This document shows, in pieces, positions 52,807 through 63,700 of a stretch of DNA of 64,000 nucleotides. The notes beneath the pieces were generated by a model. That model was not told where the DNA came from, did no database searches, and saw only the letters and a program-made list of their open reading frames with translations. This DNA comes from Magicicada septendecula (Eukaryota; Arthropoda; Insecta; Hemiptera; Cicadidae). How positions within the stretch are numbered: the stretch's first letter is position 1; each line of letters opens with the position of its first letter. The position numbers and the translations under genes are program-made. The stretch covers positions 127,150,927 to 127,214,926 of the forward strand of contig CM068367.1 of NCBI GenBank assembly GCA_034769895.1. Direction: 5' to 3'.

Positions 52807-55011
52807 TGTAACGGACTTATAAAAATAAGATACACCAGAAATAACAAATAAAATCGTTATTGTGATAGTAGCAATGAACAGAAAATAAGCGTTTTTGGAC
52901 TTATTTTAACAAGCAAAACGCCCTGAATTCATTGATATCAACCAATTAACGATAGAACGTAAGATAAGAAAGTTATGATAATTTTAAACTTTCCAGTTAA
53001 ATTTTTGTTCCAGTGATGACGTAAAAAAGCCTCCACACCAAACTCGATTTTGTCAAAAAATTAAATATTTTAATAAAACGAAGGCGTTTGGGTCAGAGAG
53101 TATAACGCATCCAGCCAATAGAATGAATGACTTTCAGCAGACGACCGAGAGACGCTACAGAGGAGCAAGACAGTCTACGATCAACCATCAAACGTATAGG
53201 CCACGCCGCTCGAGACAAAAAAGAAGGAGTTTATATTTTAAAACTGTGCGCGCCATATACGTCAGTACACAACATACAGTTAACCTTAATACAACATTTA
53301 TACATACGAGTGAAAAAGTGCGGAATTGTTTTAATTAAACAAGTAGGTCAGTGTATAATGTCGACCATACTTGCGAGTGAAGTGTTAAATAGGAAACAGG
53401 GAGTACAATTTTATTTAAACAATATTTGAACGAAAATAATAATTTTTGTGAAAAGCTAACTTTTGATACTACGCAAGTCAGATAATGCTGAGTATCGAAA
53501 AACAGTAATTAAATTATCAGAATTGAGGAAAGATTTAAATCGCCATTATTAAAATATTATAAAAATATTTTAATTAATTATAATAATTTAAAATATAATG
53601 TTTGGAAATAATTCTTAATGAATAAAAGAATATTTAGTCACTCATTTGACTAAACGTATTTTTCTTGAATAATTTTTCGATATTTCGAAATCTACTTTAT
53701 TAATTTTCATACAATCGGAATAAATGTAATTCTGATAATAATATATTCAAGTATTATGAATAATATGTTTACATGTATAGTCTAAGAAATAATAGCTATT
53801 AAGAGATACTTATCCTTTGTAACAACACCGGTTAATTCTAACCTCAGAAATCGTTACGGTAACTTGATAATTTCAATATTACCGATCTGTTCTCAAGTAA
53901 CATTCAAATCAAATAGAATTACTAACAAGAGTTTTTTGAGAAATTTTTCTCTTGTGAATAGATGATTTTTAAAACTAATTATTAAACGAAAGTAATACAT
54001 TTTTAAATACTGTACAAGTCATACAGCTTGATAATTGCAAACTAGTATTAGAGATGCGTGCGCATGCCCGCGTACGATAGTTTCATAAATACCAGACATA
54101 TGGTACCAATTTTTGATTTTTTTATATTTGTTCGATTATTATTCAGTATTGTTAATTCTATATCATTATTTGTATTACATCTTGTGACTGGTATCATGTT
54201 ACCTCAAAGAACCTAACGAAATATGGTAATTCGCTGAATCAAAATAACATAACCTATGCAGTTAAATTATTGTACTAACAACAGGTCTACCAGCCTTGAG
54301 GAATTAGACAGAGTCTTATTGAATTTTTATTGTAATCAGTAAATGAAAGGTTGTTAATTATTGTTTTTAATTGTCAAAGATTTTATCACTTATCAAATTG
54401 TTAATAAACCTCCAATTTTATTACCACAAAAGGAGTATCATTTCTATTAAAAGTAGATTCATTTATTTTTTAATCAGTTCTGACACAGGTGGCGGAAGAA
54501 TTTAAAAAGATTTAGCATAATTCAGAATATTCATCAGATATTGCTTCATTTACTATTGTGTGTGATGATATATTAAATATTCAGTCCGAATATTTTCTTG
54601 TATTTGAAGTGCATGTATTTCAGAAGGAACGTCACAGAACAGAATTGAAGTATTCGAGTGTGGTAAGTAAGAGAGATACACAACAAAGTGCGCGAACCAT
54701 ATTAAAATAAAAGGAGTGAACTATTACTACGTGCCCATAAAAAACAATACATTAACACCAATAACCTCTACGATTACGATTACATCTTTTGATAAACAAC
54801 ATTATCGTAGATACCGGTGCGTGTCTACACTCACACGAACACACCAAAATCTAAATATATCTACACCCATCGTAACCTACTATCATCACAAGTATCAGTA
54901 TCTATAATTTTACATTATAGATTGGCGCTCCATCGCGGGGCAGAAGTGATTGAAGATCACACACACCACATCGATACTATACTATAATTATACTTGAATC
55001 TATAATTTACA
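52807..55011 (+). repeat. LTR shared by Gypsy elements A and B
   Basis: Placed from TGTAACGG at 52807 to TAATTTACA at 55011 (ends TGTAA/TTACA), 2205 bp. The right boundary is supported by the primer-binding site that follows. The left boundary is inferred from the same start as the LTR at 44044, and the second copy lies outside the window. An 8-bp hairpin CTGGTGTA/TACACCAG (52803-52810, 52831-52838) straddles the start. If right, it serves as 3' LTR of A and 5' LTR of B. Confidence 0.55.
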
Positions 55012-55019
55012 TTATAGAT

Positions 55020-55032
55020 TGGTGCCCAACGT
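55020..55032 (+). promoter_or_regulatory. Primer-binding site, tRNA-Lys type, element B
   Basis: TGGTGCCCAACGT matches 12 of 13 positions of the tRNA-Lys(CUU)-type site. A near-copy of the same junction occurs 97-98 bp upstream (TCTATAATTTTACATTATAG at 54901, then TGGCGCTCCATCGCGGGGC from 54923), so either could be the working site. Confidence 0.6.
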
Positions 55033-55125
55033 CTGAGCACGATTTAAGGGAAATTACACCATAACTAGTGACCCAATCACCCCAATTCGTGAAAAAGACA
55101 GCAGGTACATTACCAGGACAGCAAG

Positions 55126-57399
55126 ATGTACACCAACAGATTAAAATCAAGATCAAAATCGAGGTCAACATCGAGGAAGAGGGCAACCGAAACGGAAAAG
55201 GAGACCAGAAGAGAAGAAAAAGAGGCCATGTCGACGGAAGATGTAGAAGAAGTTGTACTGGAAACAAAGGAAAAAACAATTGAACCGGCGGAGGAGGTTC
55301 AGCAGCCTATGGAGGAACCGGAAGTGATGGTTCAAGAAATCCTACCAGAAACAAACCAACCCGAGAGACCGGTACAACCAGAAGATAGATACATTGTCGA
55401 AATGTTAATTAGTATGAGAGCATCAATAGAAGAAGGCCTGAGATCCACCAAAGCAGACTTAAATAATAAGATAGAAGAAGCCAGCCGATCCACTAAGGAG
55501 GACAGTCAAAAATTAAAAGCAGACTTAAACAGTAAAATCGAAGAAGCCAGTCGATCAACGAACCAAAAAATAGAGGAAGGCCAGAAGGATAACCAGAAAC
55601 ACATAGAGTTGTTAAAAGAAGAATTTAATAACCAAATGAGTGAAACGAATAGGAGAATGGAAGAGGGTCAACGGAAAACCGAAGAAATGTTGGAGAAGAG
55701 AATGGCCATCATGAAAGAAGATTTATCAGCAGAGTTGGGAGAGAAGATTGATCAAACTAACCAGAAAATTGATGGGATCAACGCTAAACTCAATCGAGAT
55801 GTTGAAGCCATACAAGCCGGTCACGAAAATATATGGCAACAGATGAGTGTCAACAATAATAAAATGGAGGAAATCGCTAAGGAGACGGTAGAAATGGTTG
55901 AGAGAAGATTGGGAGAAAGCGTCGAAGAAATCGAGAAACAAATGGCCATACTAACGACTGAAATTAATGTCGAGATGTCGGAAGTGCGTAAAGAAGGAGA
56001 AAGTAACAACCTAAAACTAATACAGACCGAGATGGACATCAACCAACGTATTAATGATGTGAAGAAAACTCACGATACCCAACTAGACGTAATAGCACAA
56101 GAGCAGACAAAGACGAAGGCAGAGCAGTCAACATTAAAAGATAAGTGTGAAGAAGTTGCTGGAAAAGTAGACGCGATCAAGCAGCAAGTACACGATGACA
56201 AGACACAATACACAGAATGCCAACGGAGAGAATTGGACGACCTCCGAGACGAAATGCATCGTCTACAAACCATACCAAATTTCCTATCCGGTTTGAGTCA
56301 TTTAGAAGGGAGAGATCAGATTGACTTCAGGACCTATTCAAAAAATCCCTTGGAATTCCTAGAGAGAATGGAAGAAATCATACAAAGGAATCGTGAGAGC
56401 AGATGGACTGTCATTAAAGGTATGTTAGATGAATCATATAAGCACACGTTTGACAACTGGTGGACAGCAACCCGACACGAAGTAGGTAATTATGACACCT
56501 TCAAGACAGCATTCAAGCAAAAATATTGGTCGGAGGCCACACAGAACATCATAAGGGACGATATTACCAACGGAAGGTTCAACGTGGATGGAAGGCAATC
56601 CATGACCACATACTTTTTAGGAAAGATTTGCCTGGCAAGGAATCTGGAACCGGCAATCCCAGAGGAATGCCTGGTCACGAAGTTGGCTTACCATTTTAAT
56701 CAGGGTATCTCACAGGGAAGACTAAATGCGCAGATAAAAACAATCCAAGGAATGTGCGACCTACTCGAAAGCCATGAGAGGGAACGATACTATCAACGGA
56801 GTCGACAGGTACCAAGCCAAACATACGATCGAGGAGGGCCTGGAAACAATAATCCCACTATTCACAATAATGGTAATAACCAAGGAAGGAATTTTCATAA
56901 CCCGCCGAGATTCCAGAATCAACCCACAACACGCCAAGACGGAGGTGGAAATAACATAAATAGAGGGAACCATAATAACCATCATCCTGGTGGTTACCAG
57001 CGAGATACGAATTACCAAAGAGGTAATCACTACTACAGGCCGTATCAGAACCAGTCTCCTAATCACCAACCAAGACAAGGTAATGGTCATAATAATAACA
57101 ATCAATTTCGAAGAGTCCACTATACCCATGCCAGTCGAGGTGGAAACCATAGAACCTATTATCAAGGAAGAAGGAGTTTCCCACACCAGCACCATCATTC
57201 CAATAATAGTGACAGGGATGAAAGAGAGTCCGGATATCGGTCAAATGGAAGTGACAGCAGCGGAAGTCCTAGAACAACCACACAAACTACAGAGGTATAC
57301 CACAACGGACATGGACCGGGAAATCAGGAGCCCGTAGCTTCGACGTCTCAGGACAGACGCGAAAATGGTGACATGAATTTAAACACCAACCGGCAGTGA
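55126..57399 (+). CDS. gag: Gag polyprotein of Gypsy element B
   Basis: 757 codons from ATG 55126. A basic Arg/Ser/Lys leader (NRLKSRSKSRSTSRKRATET) and acidic patch are followed by a very long coiled coil (about 90-380) with internal repeats of KADLN(N/S)KIEEASRST. The capsid-like domain (about 400-570) has FRTYSKNPLEFLERMEE, DNWWTATRHEV, AFKQKYWSEATQNIIRDD and PEECLVTKLAYHFN. The last 180 residues are Asn/Gly/Arg/His/Gln-rich with no cysteine pairs, so no CCHC knuckle. It is homologous throughout to A gag but strongly diverged. It stops 13 nt after the slippery site. Confidence 0.9.
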   Translation: MYTNRLKSRSKSRSTSRKRATETEKETRREEKEAMSTEDVEEVVLETKEKTIEPAEEVQQPMEEPEVMVQEILPETNQPERPVQPEDRYIVEMLISMRASIEEGLRSTKADLNNKIEEASRSTKEDSQKLKADLNSKIEEASRSTNQKIEEGQKDNQKHIELLKEEFNNQMSETNRRMEEGQRKTEEMLEKRMAIMKEDLSAELGEKIDQTNQKIDGINAKLNRDVEAIQAGHENIWQQMSVNNNKMEEIAKETVEMVERRLGESVEEIEKQMAILTTEINVEMSEVRKEGESNNLKLIQTEMDINQRINDVKKTHDTQLDVIAQEQTKTKAEQSTLKDKCEEVAGKVDAIKQQVHDDKTQYTECQRRELDDLRDEMHRLQTIPNFLSGLSHLEGRDQIDFRTYSKNPLEFLERMEEIIQRNRESRWTVIKGMLDESYKHTFDNWWTATRHEVGNYDTFKTAFKQKYWSEATQNIIRDDITNGRFNVDGRQSMTTYFLGKICLARNLEPAIPEECLVTKLAYHFNQGISQGRLNAQIKTIQGMCDLLESHERERYYQRSRQVPSQTYDRGGPGNNNPTIHNNGNNQGRNFHNPPRFQNQPTTRQDGGGNNINRGNHNNHHPGGYQRDTNYQRGNHYYRPYQNQSPNHQPRQGNGHNNNNQFRRVHYTHASRGGNHRTYYQGRRSFPHQHHHSNNSDRDERESGYRSNGSDSSGSPRTTTQTTEVYHNGHGPGNQEPVASTSQDRRENGDMNLNTNRQ

Positions 57400-57438
57400 A
57401 AAACCCAAGATCACCCTCACTGAACCGGCCTATTGGGT
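57378..57438 (+). promoter_or_regulatory. -1 ribosomal frameshift signal, element B
   Basis: Heptamer TTTAAAC (57378-57384), phased T TTA AAC in gag. After a 5-nt spacer, CCGGCAGTG (57390-57398) pairs with CACTG (57418-57422) and, across a 2-nt bulge, CCGG (57425-57428). Loop bases ACCCAA (57403-57408) can pair with TTGGGT (57433-57438), a pseudoknot. Pol is open in the -1 frame from the heptamer onward. From memory, TTTAAAC is a classical slippery sequence of viral frameshift sites. Confidence 0.88.
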
Positions 57439-60400
57439 CTGATGTTTTGGCAAAATCTTCGAAGCATCGCAATATATATAACAACAACTACCTAAAAAAT
57501 ATAAGGATAGATTTGATGGAAGAAAAGGAAAATACTATCGGCAATACAAGCAACAGTGAAATTGCATATATATCCGTTAAAGTAAACAACACCGATGCCA
57601 CAGCAATGATAGACACCGGTGCAAACGTATCATTAATAGACAAGTTGGAACTGGACAGAATTCAATCGGAGAACAAAGCTACAATACCCACATTGCCAAT
57701 TAGCAATATAATTCTCATCGGTGCTACCGGACGTCAGAATAAGACTATCCGACAGCAAGTACAATTAGAGGTATCCAGCAATGGGAAGACAATACAGATG
57801 GTATTCCTAGTAGCCAGTGGGCTACCGTTCACCCTACTAATTGGTTGTGATGTTTTAAGAAAATACACCGCAATCATCAATATGGATACTAATACGGTGA
57901 TAATGAAAACAGAAGAAATAGAGTGGACAGCCAATTTGACAGAATACAGGAAGGCACCCTCGGAACATGTAATATACTACATCAGAGAAGGCCGTGAACA
58001 CCAAGAAGGCGCCATCAACCAAGGAATACACGACAGTCCAGAGGAAGCTTTGTGGTTGGAGAAAATTAATGGCATCCGAGAATTTAAAACCAGCCAGAAT
58101 AGCCAAGAATTAACTTGGGAACAACGGGAACGATTAATAGAGATATACTACCAATATCGCCACGTATTTTCAGATACGCCTGGGAAAATAAAAAATTTCC
58201 AATGTGAACTGAAATTCAAAGACCAGACGGAGTTCAAGCGGAAATCATATCCTATCGCCTTTTCACTAAAGGAAGCTGTAAGAGAGGAGATTCAGCGTTT
58301 AATAGAGAATGACATAATAGAAATAAGCAATTCACCATACACCAACCCTATTGTCGCTGTACCAAAAAAGAATGGTGCAGTACGAATTTGTTTAGATGCT
58401 CGTGAACTTAACAAAACCATAATTAATGACAGGACATCGCCTGGAGAAATCGATGAAATATTAAAGAAATTTTATGGTACAAAATTTTACAGTATATGGG
58501 ATACGGTATGTGGATATTGGCAGGTTGAGCTGCATCCGAACAGTAGAAAATACACTGCTTTTATCTTTGAAGGCCGAAACTACCATTTTAAAAGGCTACC
58601 ATTCAGTTTAGTAAACTCAGTAGCAATATTCGTCAAATGCATGGACGAGATACTGGGCCATAACACACTACAGTTCACGACAGTTTATGTGGACGATCTC
58701 TTAATAGCCTCTAACAATTGGGAGGAGCACTGTGACCGGGTGGCACAAGTACTTAAAAAATTGGAAGACAACCACATCACTTTAAAATTAGATAAATCTC
58801 AACTAATTGCAAAGGAAGTGCAATTCTTGGGGTTTAACTTGTCTGAATACGGAATTACACCATCCCAGGAGAAGATGGAGGCAATTCAGCGTTTCCCCGT
58901 CCCGAAGAACAAAAAGCAACTGCAATCGTTCCTCGGAATCTGCAATTATTATCGGAAATTTCAAAATAATTATTCCGAGTTGACAGCTCGATTCTCAGCA
59001 CAGCTATCATCGAAAGAAAAATGGAAATGGGAAGCAGAGCAAGACTCCACATTTGAATTGATTAAAGTAAAGTTCCTAGAAACCGTTATGCTGCATCACC
59101 CCAATTTTAATAAACAGTTCTTCATGAATTGTGACGCTAGCGACCTAAGCCTTGGTTCTGTACTCTATCAAGAAGACCAAGAAGGGCATCATCAAGTGAT
59201 CAGTTTCGCAAGCCGTACATTAAACAAGTGCGAACGTAACTACCATACAACAGAAAAAGAATTATTGAGTATAGTGTTTGCATGCGAAAAATTTAGGACA
59301 TTTATTTTAGGATATACAGTAACAGTGAGGACAGATCACAAATCCATTTCATTTCTAAAAAACTGCAAATTAAAACACGGAAGACTGACAAGATGGACTC
59401 TTACACTTCAAGAATACAACATACAATGGGAGTACATACCCGGAAAAAGCAACACAGCTGCAGACGTGTTGTCCCGGATAAACATTAACGCCCAAACATT
59501 CGAAGGAGAGAGGGAAACCATTGCGAGAGTATACCACCTACTGAAGAGTAAATCCGAACTCACTAATATATTATCTGACATAATCAATCATCAACAACAA
59601 GATCCCAGAATATCATTAATTATCAAAAAACTAGCCAACAATGATGCAAACATAAACCAGTATTACTGTACTCATGATCAGTTGTTGTTCACCAAACACA
59701 ATAAAGGTGATGAGAGATGGAAGGTAGTTATCCCCAAAGCCCTAGAAAAAGAATTGACCATAGACTACCACATACGTTATGGTCATATGGGCGCAGTGAA
59801 GGTCATAAAAGCTTTGCAGGAGCATGTGCATTTCAAGGACATGAGTAGAAAAGTCAGAAAATATGTCCAGAGTTGTAATATCTGTCAACTGGCAAAATGC
59901 GGCAACGAAAAGCGAGAAGGAGTCATGACACCAATTACATCAACTGCAAGACTAGAAAAAGTTTTCTTGGACATTTGTGGACCTTTTCCACGGAGTGGTG
60001 GGAGACACCAGTATAAGTATATCATAATAATATTTGATCATTACACCAAATATACTAAGCTGTACCCACTCAATCGAGCGACAACCAGTAAAATATTAGA
60101 GATAGTTATGAATAAATATATACCCGAAGTGGGTAAACCATCGATGATAATTACAGATCACGGAACGCAATTCCGAGGACGAAAGTGGCGGGAAACACTG
60201 ATCCATCTGGGAGTCAAAACATACAAGACATCGGTGTATCACCCCAACAGCAACCCTGCTGAGAGAGTGTTGAGAGAAGTAGGAAGGATTTTAAGAACCT
60301 ACTGTCACAGCCAGCAGAGGAAGTGGGAGGAGTATTTATCCCCGGCTGAAGACTTCCTAAATCTAGCCTACCACCAGTCGACTGACGAAACACCATACAT

Positions 60401-60494
60401 GGCTATGTACGAGAAAAAACCACCCCGGGAGATCACAGAGATAATTAATTTTCCAATCAGTGCCGAAGTCAAATTTAGCAAAACGATTCTATAA
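57396..60494 (+). CDS. pol: Pol polyprotein of Gypsy element B, truncated by a 2-bp deletion
   Basis: 1032 codons counted from 57396, no ATG needed because it is reached by -1 frameshift. Domains in order: aspartic protease (DTGA at 73-76, ILIGATGRQNK flap); reverse transcriptase (PIVAVPKKNGAVRICLDAR, GYWQVEL, and catalytic YVDD at 431-434); RNase H (CDAS Asp at about 580, EKELLSIVFACEKF, TDHKSI); integrase with HHCC finger (HIRYGH ... CNIC) and catalytic Asp 859, Asp 921, Glu 956. Relative to element A, the wording near 60483 lacks 2 nt, so the frame ends SAEVKFSKTIL and loses the C-terminal domain. Otherwise it looks recently active. Confidence 0.92.
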   Translation: MKNPRSPSLNRPIGSDVLAKSSKHRNIYNNNYLKNIRIDLMEEKENTIGNTSNSEIAYISVKVNNTDATAMIDTGANVSLIDKLELDRIQSENKATIPTLPISNIILIGATGRQNKTIRQQVQLEVSSNGKTIQMVFLVASGLPFTLLIGCDVLRKYTAIINMDTNTVIMKTEEIEWTANLTEYRKAPSEHVIYYIREGREHQEGAINQGIHDSPEEALWLEKINGIREFKTSQNSQELTWEQRERLIEIYYQYRHVFSDTPGKIKNFQCELKFKDQTEFKRKSYPIAFSLKEAVREEIQRLIENDIIEISNSPYTNPIVAVPKKNGAVRICLDARELNKTIINDRTSPGEIDEILKKFYGTKFYSIWDTVCGYWQVELHPNSRKYTAFIFEGRNYHFKRLPFSLVNSVAIFVKCMDEILGHNTLQFTTVYVDDLLIASNNWEEHCDRVAQVLKKLEDNHITLKLDKSQLIAKEVQFLGFNLSEYGITPSQEKMEAIQRFPVPKNKKQLQSFLGICNYYRKFQNNYSELTARFSAQLSSKEKWKWEAEQDSTFELIKVKFLETVMLHHPNFNKQFFMNCDASDLSLGSVLYQEDQEGHHQVISFASRTLNKCERNYHTTEKELLSIVFACEKFRTFILGYTVTVRTDHKSISFLKNCKLKHGRLTRWTLTLQEYNIQWEYIPGKSNTAADVLSRININAQTFEGERETIARVYHLLKSKSELTNILSDIINHQQQDPRISLIIKKLANNDANINQYYCTHDQLLFTKHNKGDERWKVVIPKALEKELTIDYHIRYGHMGAVKVIKALQEHVHFKDMSRKVRKYVQSCNICQLAKCGNEKREGVMTPITSTARLEKVFLDICGPFPRSGGRHQYKYIIIIFDHYTKYTKLYPLNRATTSKILEIVMNKYIPEVGKPSMIITDHGTQFRGRKWRETLIHLGVKTYKTSVYHPNSNPAERVLREVGRILRTYCHSQQRKWEEYLSPAEDFLNLAYHQSTDETPYMAMYEKKPPREITEIINFPISAEVKFSKTIL

Positions 60495-60792
60495 TAATGC
60501 AGTTGAAAGAGCGAATAAATTGAGGCTCAAGTACAAAAAGTTACAACCCAAAATTATCAAATATGAAGTGGGAGACCAAGTGCTTATCAAAAATCGAGAG
60601 CTCCCAAGTACTATTGAGGACATTGCAAAGAAGCTACTACTGCTATATACCGGACCATATACTGTGACTAAAAACAATCTAAACAACACATATGAATTGC
60701 AGAACCCTATTACAAAGAAGATAAAAGGTACCTATAATCAAACCTCAATGAAAAAATATGTTAAAAATCAAATTATGGGACCAAAAAAGTGA
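60483..60792 (+). pseudogene. Integrase C-terminal domain of element B, out of frame
   Basis: The frame after the deletion encodes RFYNNAVERANKLRLKYKK, KYEVGDQVLIKN, YTGPYTVTKN and GTYNQTSMKKYVKN up to the stop. This is the usual C-terminal DNA-binding part of Gypsy integrase (VGD.VL, GPY, G..H...K.Y); no chromodomain follows. It is detached from pol by the 2-bp loss. Confidence 0.9.
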
Positions 60793-63700
60793 AAAGATAG
60801 CAATAAGGATTATCTTATTATTGATAATGTAAAGGATGAAAATATTTGTTATGAAAAATGAAGGTATAATTATAAATATAACTGTTGACTATATCAAGAT
60901 GAAAAATGAAAAGTGGCTATGAAGATTATTGTTATTTAAGAGTGGAAAATGAAAATATGATTATAAAAATAGATGTTGACTGAAGAAAAGAAAAAAGGAT
61001 GTGTTACTATTATGAAAATTGTTATGTGTGTATATTAAATGAAGAATAACTGTATAATTATGTATTGAACATTGAATATATTGTAATTTTATAATGTGAG
61101 AAAGCATACTTCAAGAGAATTAGTGTAAAGGATTCAGAACATTGTGTTGTTAATAATAAGGTACTATTAAAATGAACGTACTATAAAAGAAGAGTATGAA
61201 TATACGAGAAAGACACCTTCCAACCATGGCACAAGCATTTCCAAGAGCCACGTCAACAAGTAAAACTTAACATCTTACCCGTACTATAGAAGAAGAGTAT
61301 GAATATACGAGGCCGACGCACTCCATCCTTGGCACTACTATAATTTCCAAGAGCCACGTCAACAAGTAAATCAGAACATCTCACCCGTACTAATAAAATG
61401 AATATACGAGAAAGACACCTTCCAACCATGGCACAAGCATTTCCAAGAGCCACGTCAACAAGTAAAACTTAACATCTTACCCGTACTATTAAAGAAAGAA
61501 GAAGGAACAAACGAGAAGTTGGAAAAATGAAACCAAGGTAATGTATTAATGTAGACAAACCACCACACACAACCACATCGTTTATGATGTATATTACTAG
61601 AGAAGAAACCAATACCACATGGAATATAAATACCAAATACAAACCATGAAGAAGAAGAAAAACAAATGTACTTATGAATTATATCTATAAGAATGAAACC
61701 TGAGATGAAGAATATGATGAGACGACATTCAAAGTGACAACATAATGGAGAGATTAATCAATGATAATGAAGAATGAAAAAAAAATAATATACTAACGAA
61801 GACAATCATGAGAGTATACCAGTGAGGAAGTGTAAAACAAACTATCCCTATAATATGTGAAGAATATAGTTAAGTTGAATCAAGAAAAGAGAGAATAACA
61901 ATGTATAAACCGCAGATGCGTGAATTAATCCCAAGGATATTTATTATTTGTCGGAAGAACGACCACTATTATTATTTTGATGATTTAAAATGAATTGACT
62001 GAAGAGTAATGCCAGCAATCATTTATTATTATTGAAGGAGATGATTTGCCTCCATATTTATTGAAATTAGTATGGCCAGTAGAGTTGAATAGCCAAAGTG
62101 AGCCGCTCTAAACTGCCCCAGCTAAACTTATGTTAGGGAATTAGGGAACTAAATAAACAAGGGAGATAATTACATAGAGAAGATATAAATACGATTCAAA
62201 TAGAAGAAAGTGAAGGGATATATGGAAAAAACATGTGAATCAACATGGAATGTACAACAATTGATGAATTCTTCAATGAAAAATATATTATAATAATTCA
62301 GAATTAATCAATTCTTATAGGAAGGCATATGTAACAGTACCAAAAATATGGTAGTTACATAATATAAACGAATGTAACGTCAAGTATGAGAAAAAACATG
62401 GGAATATATCTAGATAAATAAACCTAAGTGTATATAAGTGTGTATCTACAAATATATTAATAAAAAATCCAACAATGAAGAAGAGAATACCAATATATCA
62501 ACATTAAATACAAAATGAAGAAAGAAAATGCCACAAGCCCAAAACAAAATATCAGTAACTAGACCCAATAGGATCCAACAGTGAGGGGAATCAACGAAAC
62601 AAGGATCAACAAGCTCCAACAACAATGGAGATAAATAAAAATAGCAACTACAATGAAAATGTAGGAAAAAGAAGAAAGAAGAAGGACCAGGAAGAGCACC
62701 AAGAAGAAGAAAGAAGATGGACAGAAGATATAAGAACTCAACATAAACCACATGTACTAAAAACAATGTAAGTGACAAAAGAAATGATTATAAGTGTGAC
62801 AAGAAAACCAGTGTGAAACATTTAAGAAACCACAAACAATTACAGTGTGTACTTAATACCAATGTGAAACCTGTGAATAACTAACTATTTCAACTGAATA
62901 AACCACACAAACAATTACAGTGATGAAGTTTACAGTGTGAAAATATGTTAATTTCATGATGAAACAACAAAAATTAAAAATAGTCAAATAAACACAGACA
63001 ATGAGTGTGACTGATTTAATAAAGTTGTAACCAATACACATGATCATAAGACCACCAGATTAGAACAAAATAGAACAATTATGTTATTGTTCATAAAGAA
63101 CTGACAACAAATAAAAGACATTTGTTAAGTATCAAACATGACAGGAATTAAATTCCACCATTGACCAGTAAAACATTGTAAATAATACAAGAAAGATTTG
63201 TGTTAGTGTTTAAGAAGGAATTGTATAAACATGTGTAACAAATTAGTTAAAGTATTATGTTAATATACCGTGGTGAAGTCAGTTTAGTAGTAGAAAAATA
63301 CTGCACTAAAACAGATGGTACATTGTTACACAACCCACAAGGAAGAGACCTATTACAACAGAAAATGATACATATTAGTATAAATATCTGATCATCAAAT
63401 ATGTTATCAAACGAGAATTTATTATAAGTAATAATAATAAATATTAAGAGACAATGTAATATAATGCAAAACAATGTAAATAGAACAAGTCAAACATAAT
63501 GGCACAGAGAATAGCAGAAATGAGAAAAGTATACCAGTTTAGTTAAGCAAAGTACAGTATCAAAACCAATATCAATGTTTATAAGAGTATTACCAGTAGT
63601 GAGATAAATATCTGATAATACATTGAGAACAGATTCTGAACATGATAAGAACAGTATTATAACTAAATTATTGTAAACCAACTAAAATTGTAAATATGAC

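Larger units (their letters stand above)
44044..55011 (+). mobile_element. Left Gypsy element (A): chimeric, internally deleted
   Basis: The left portion (LTR, gag, protease start; 44044 to about 48208) belongs to one family. From 48209 to at least 52258 it is nearly identical to 59952-64000 of the right-hand element (roughly 20 differences in 4 kb by eye), although gag and LTR are strongly diverged between the two. The join fuses the protease region to mid-integrase, removing RT and RNase H. It ends in an LTR that is also the 5' LTR of element B. Confidence 0.8.
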
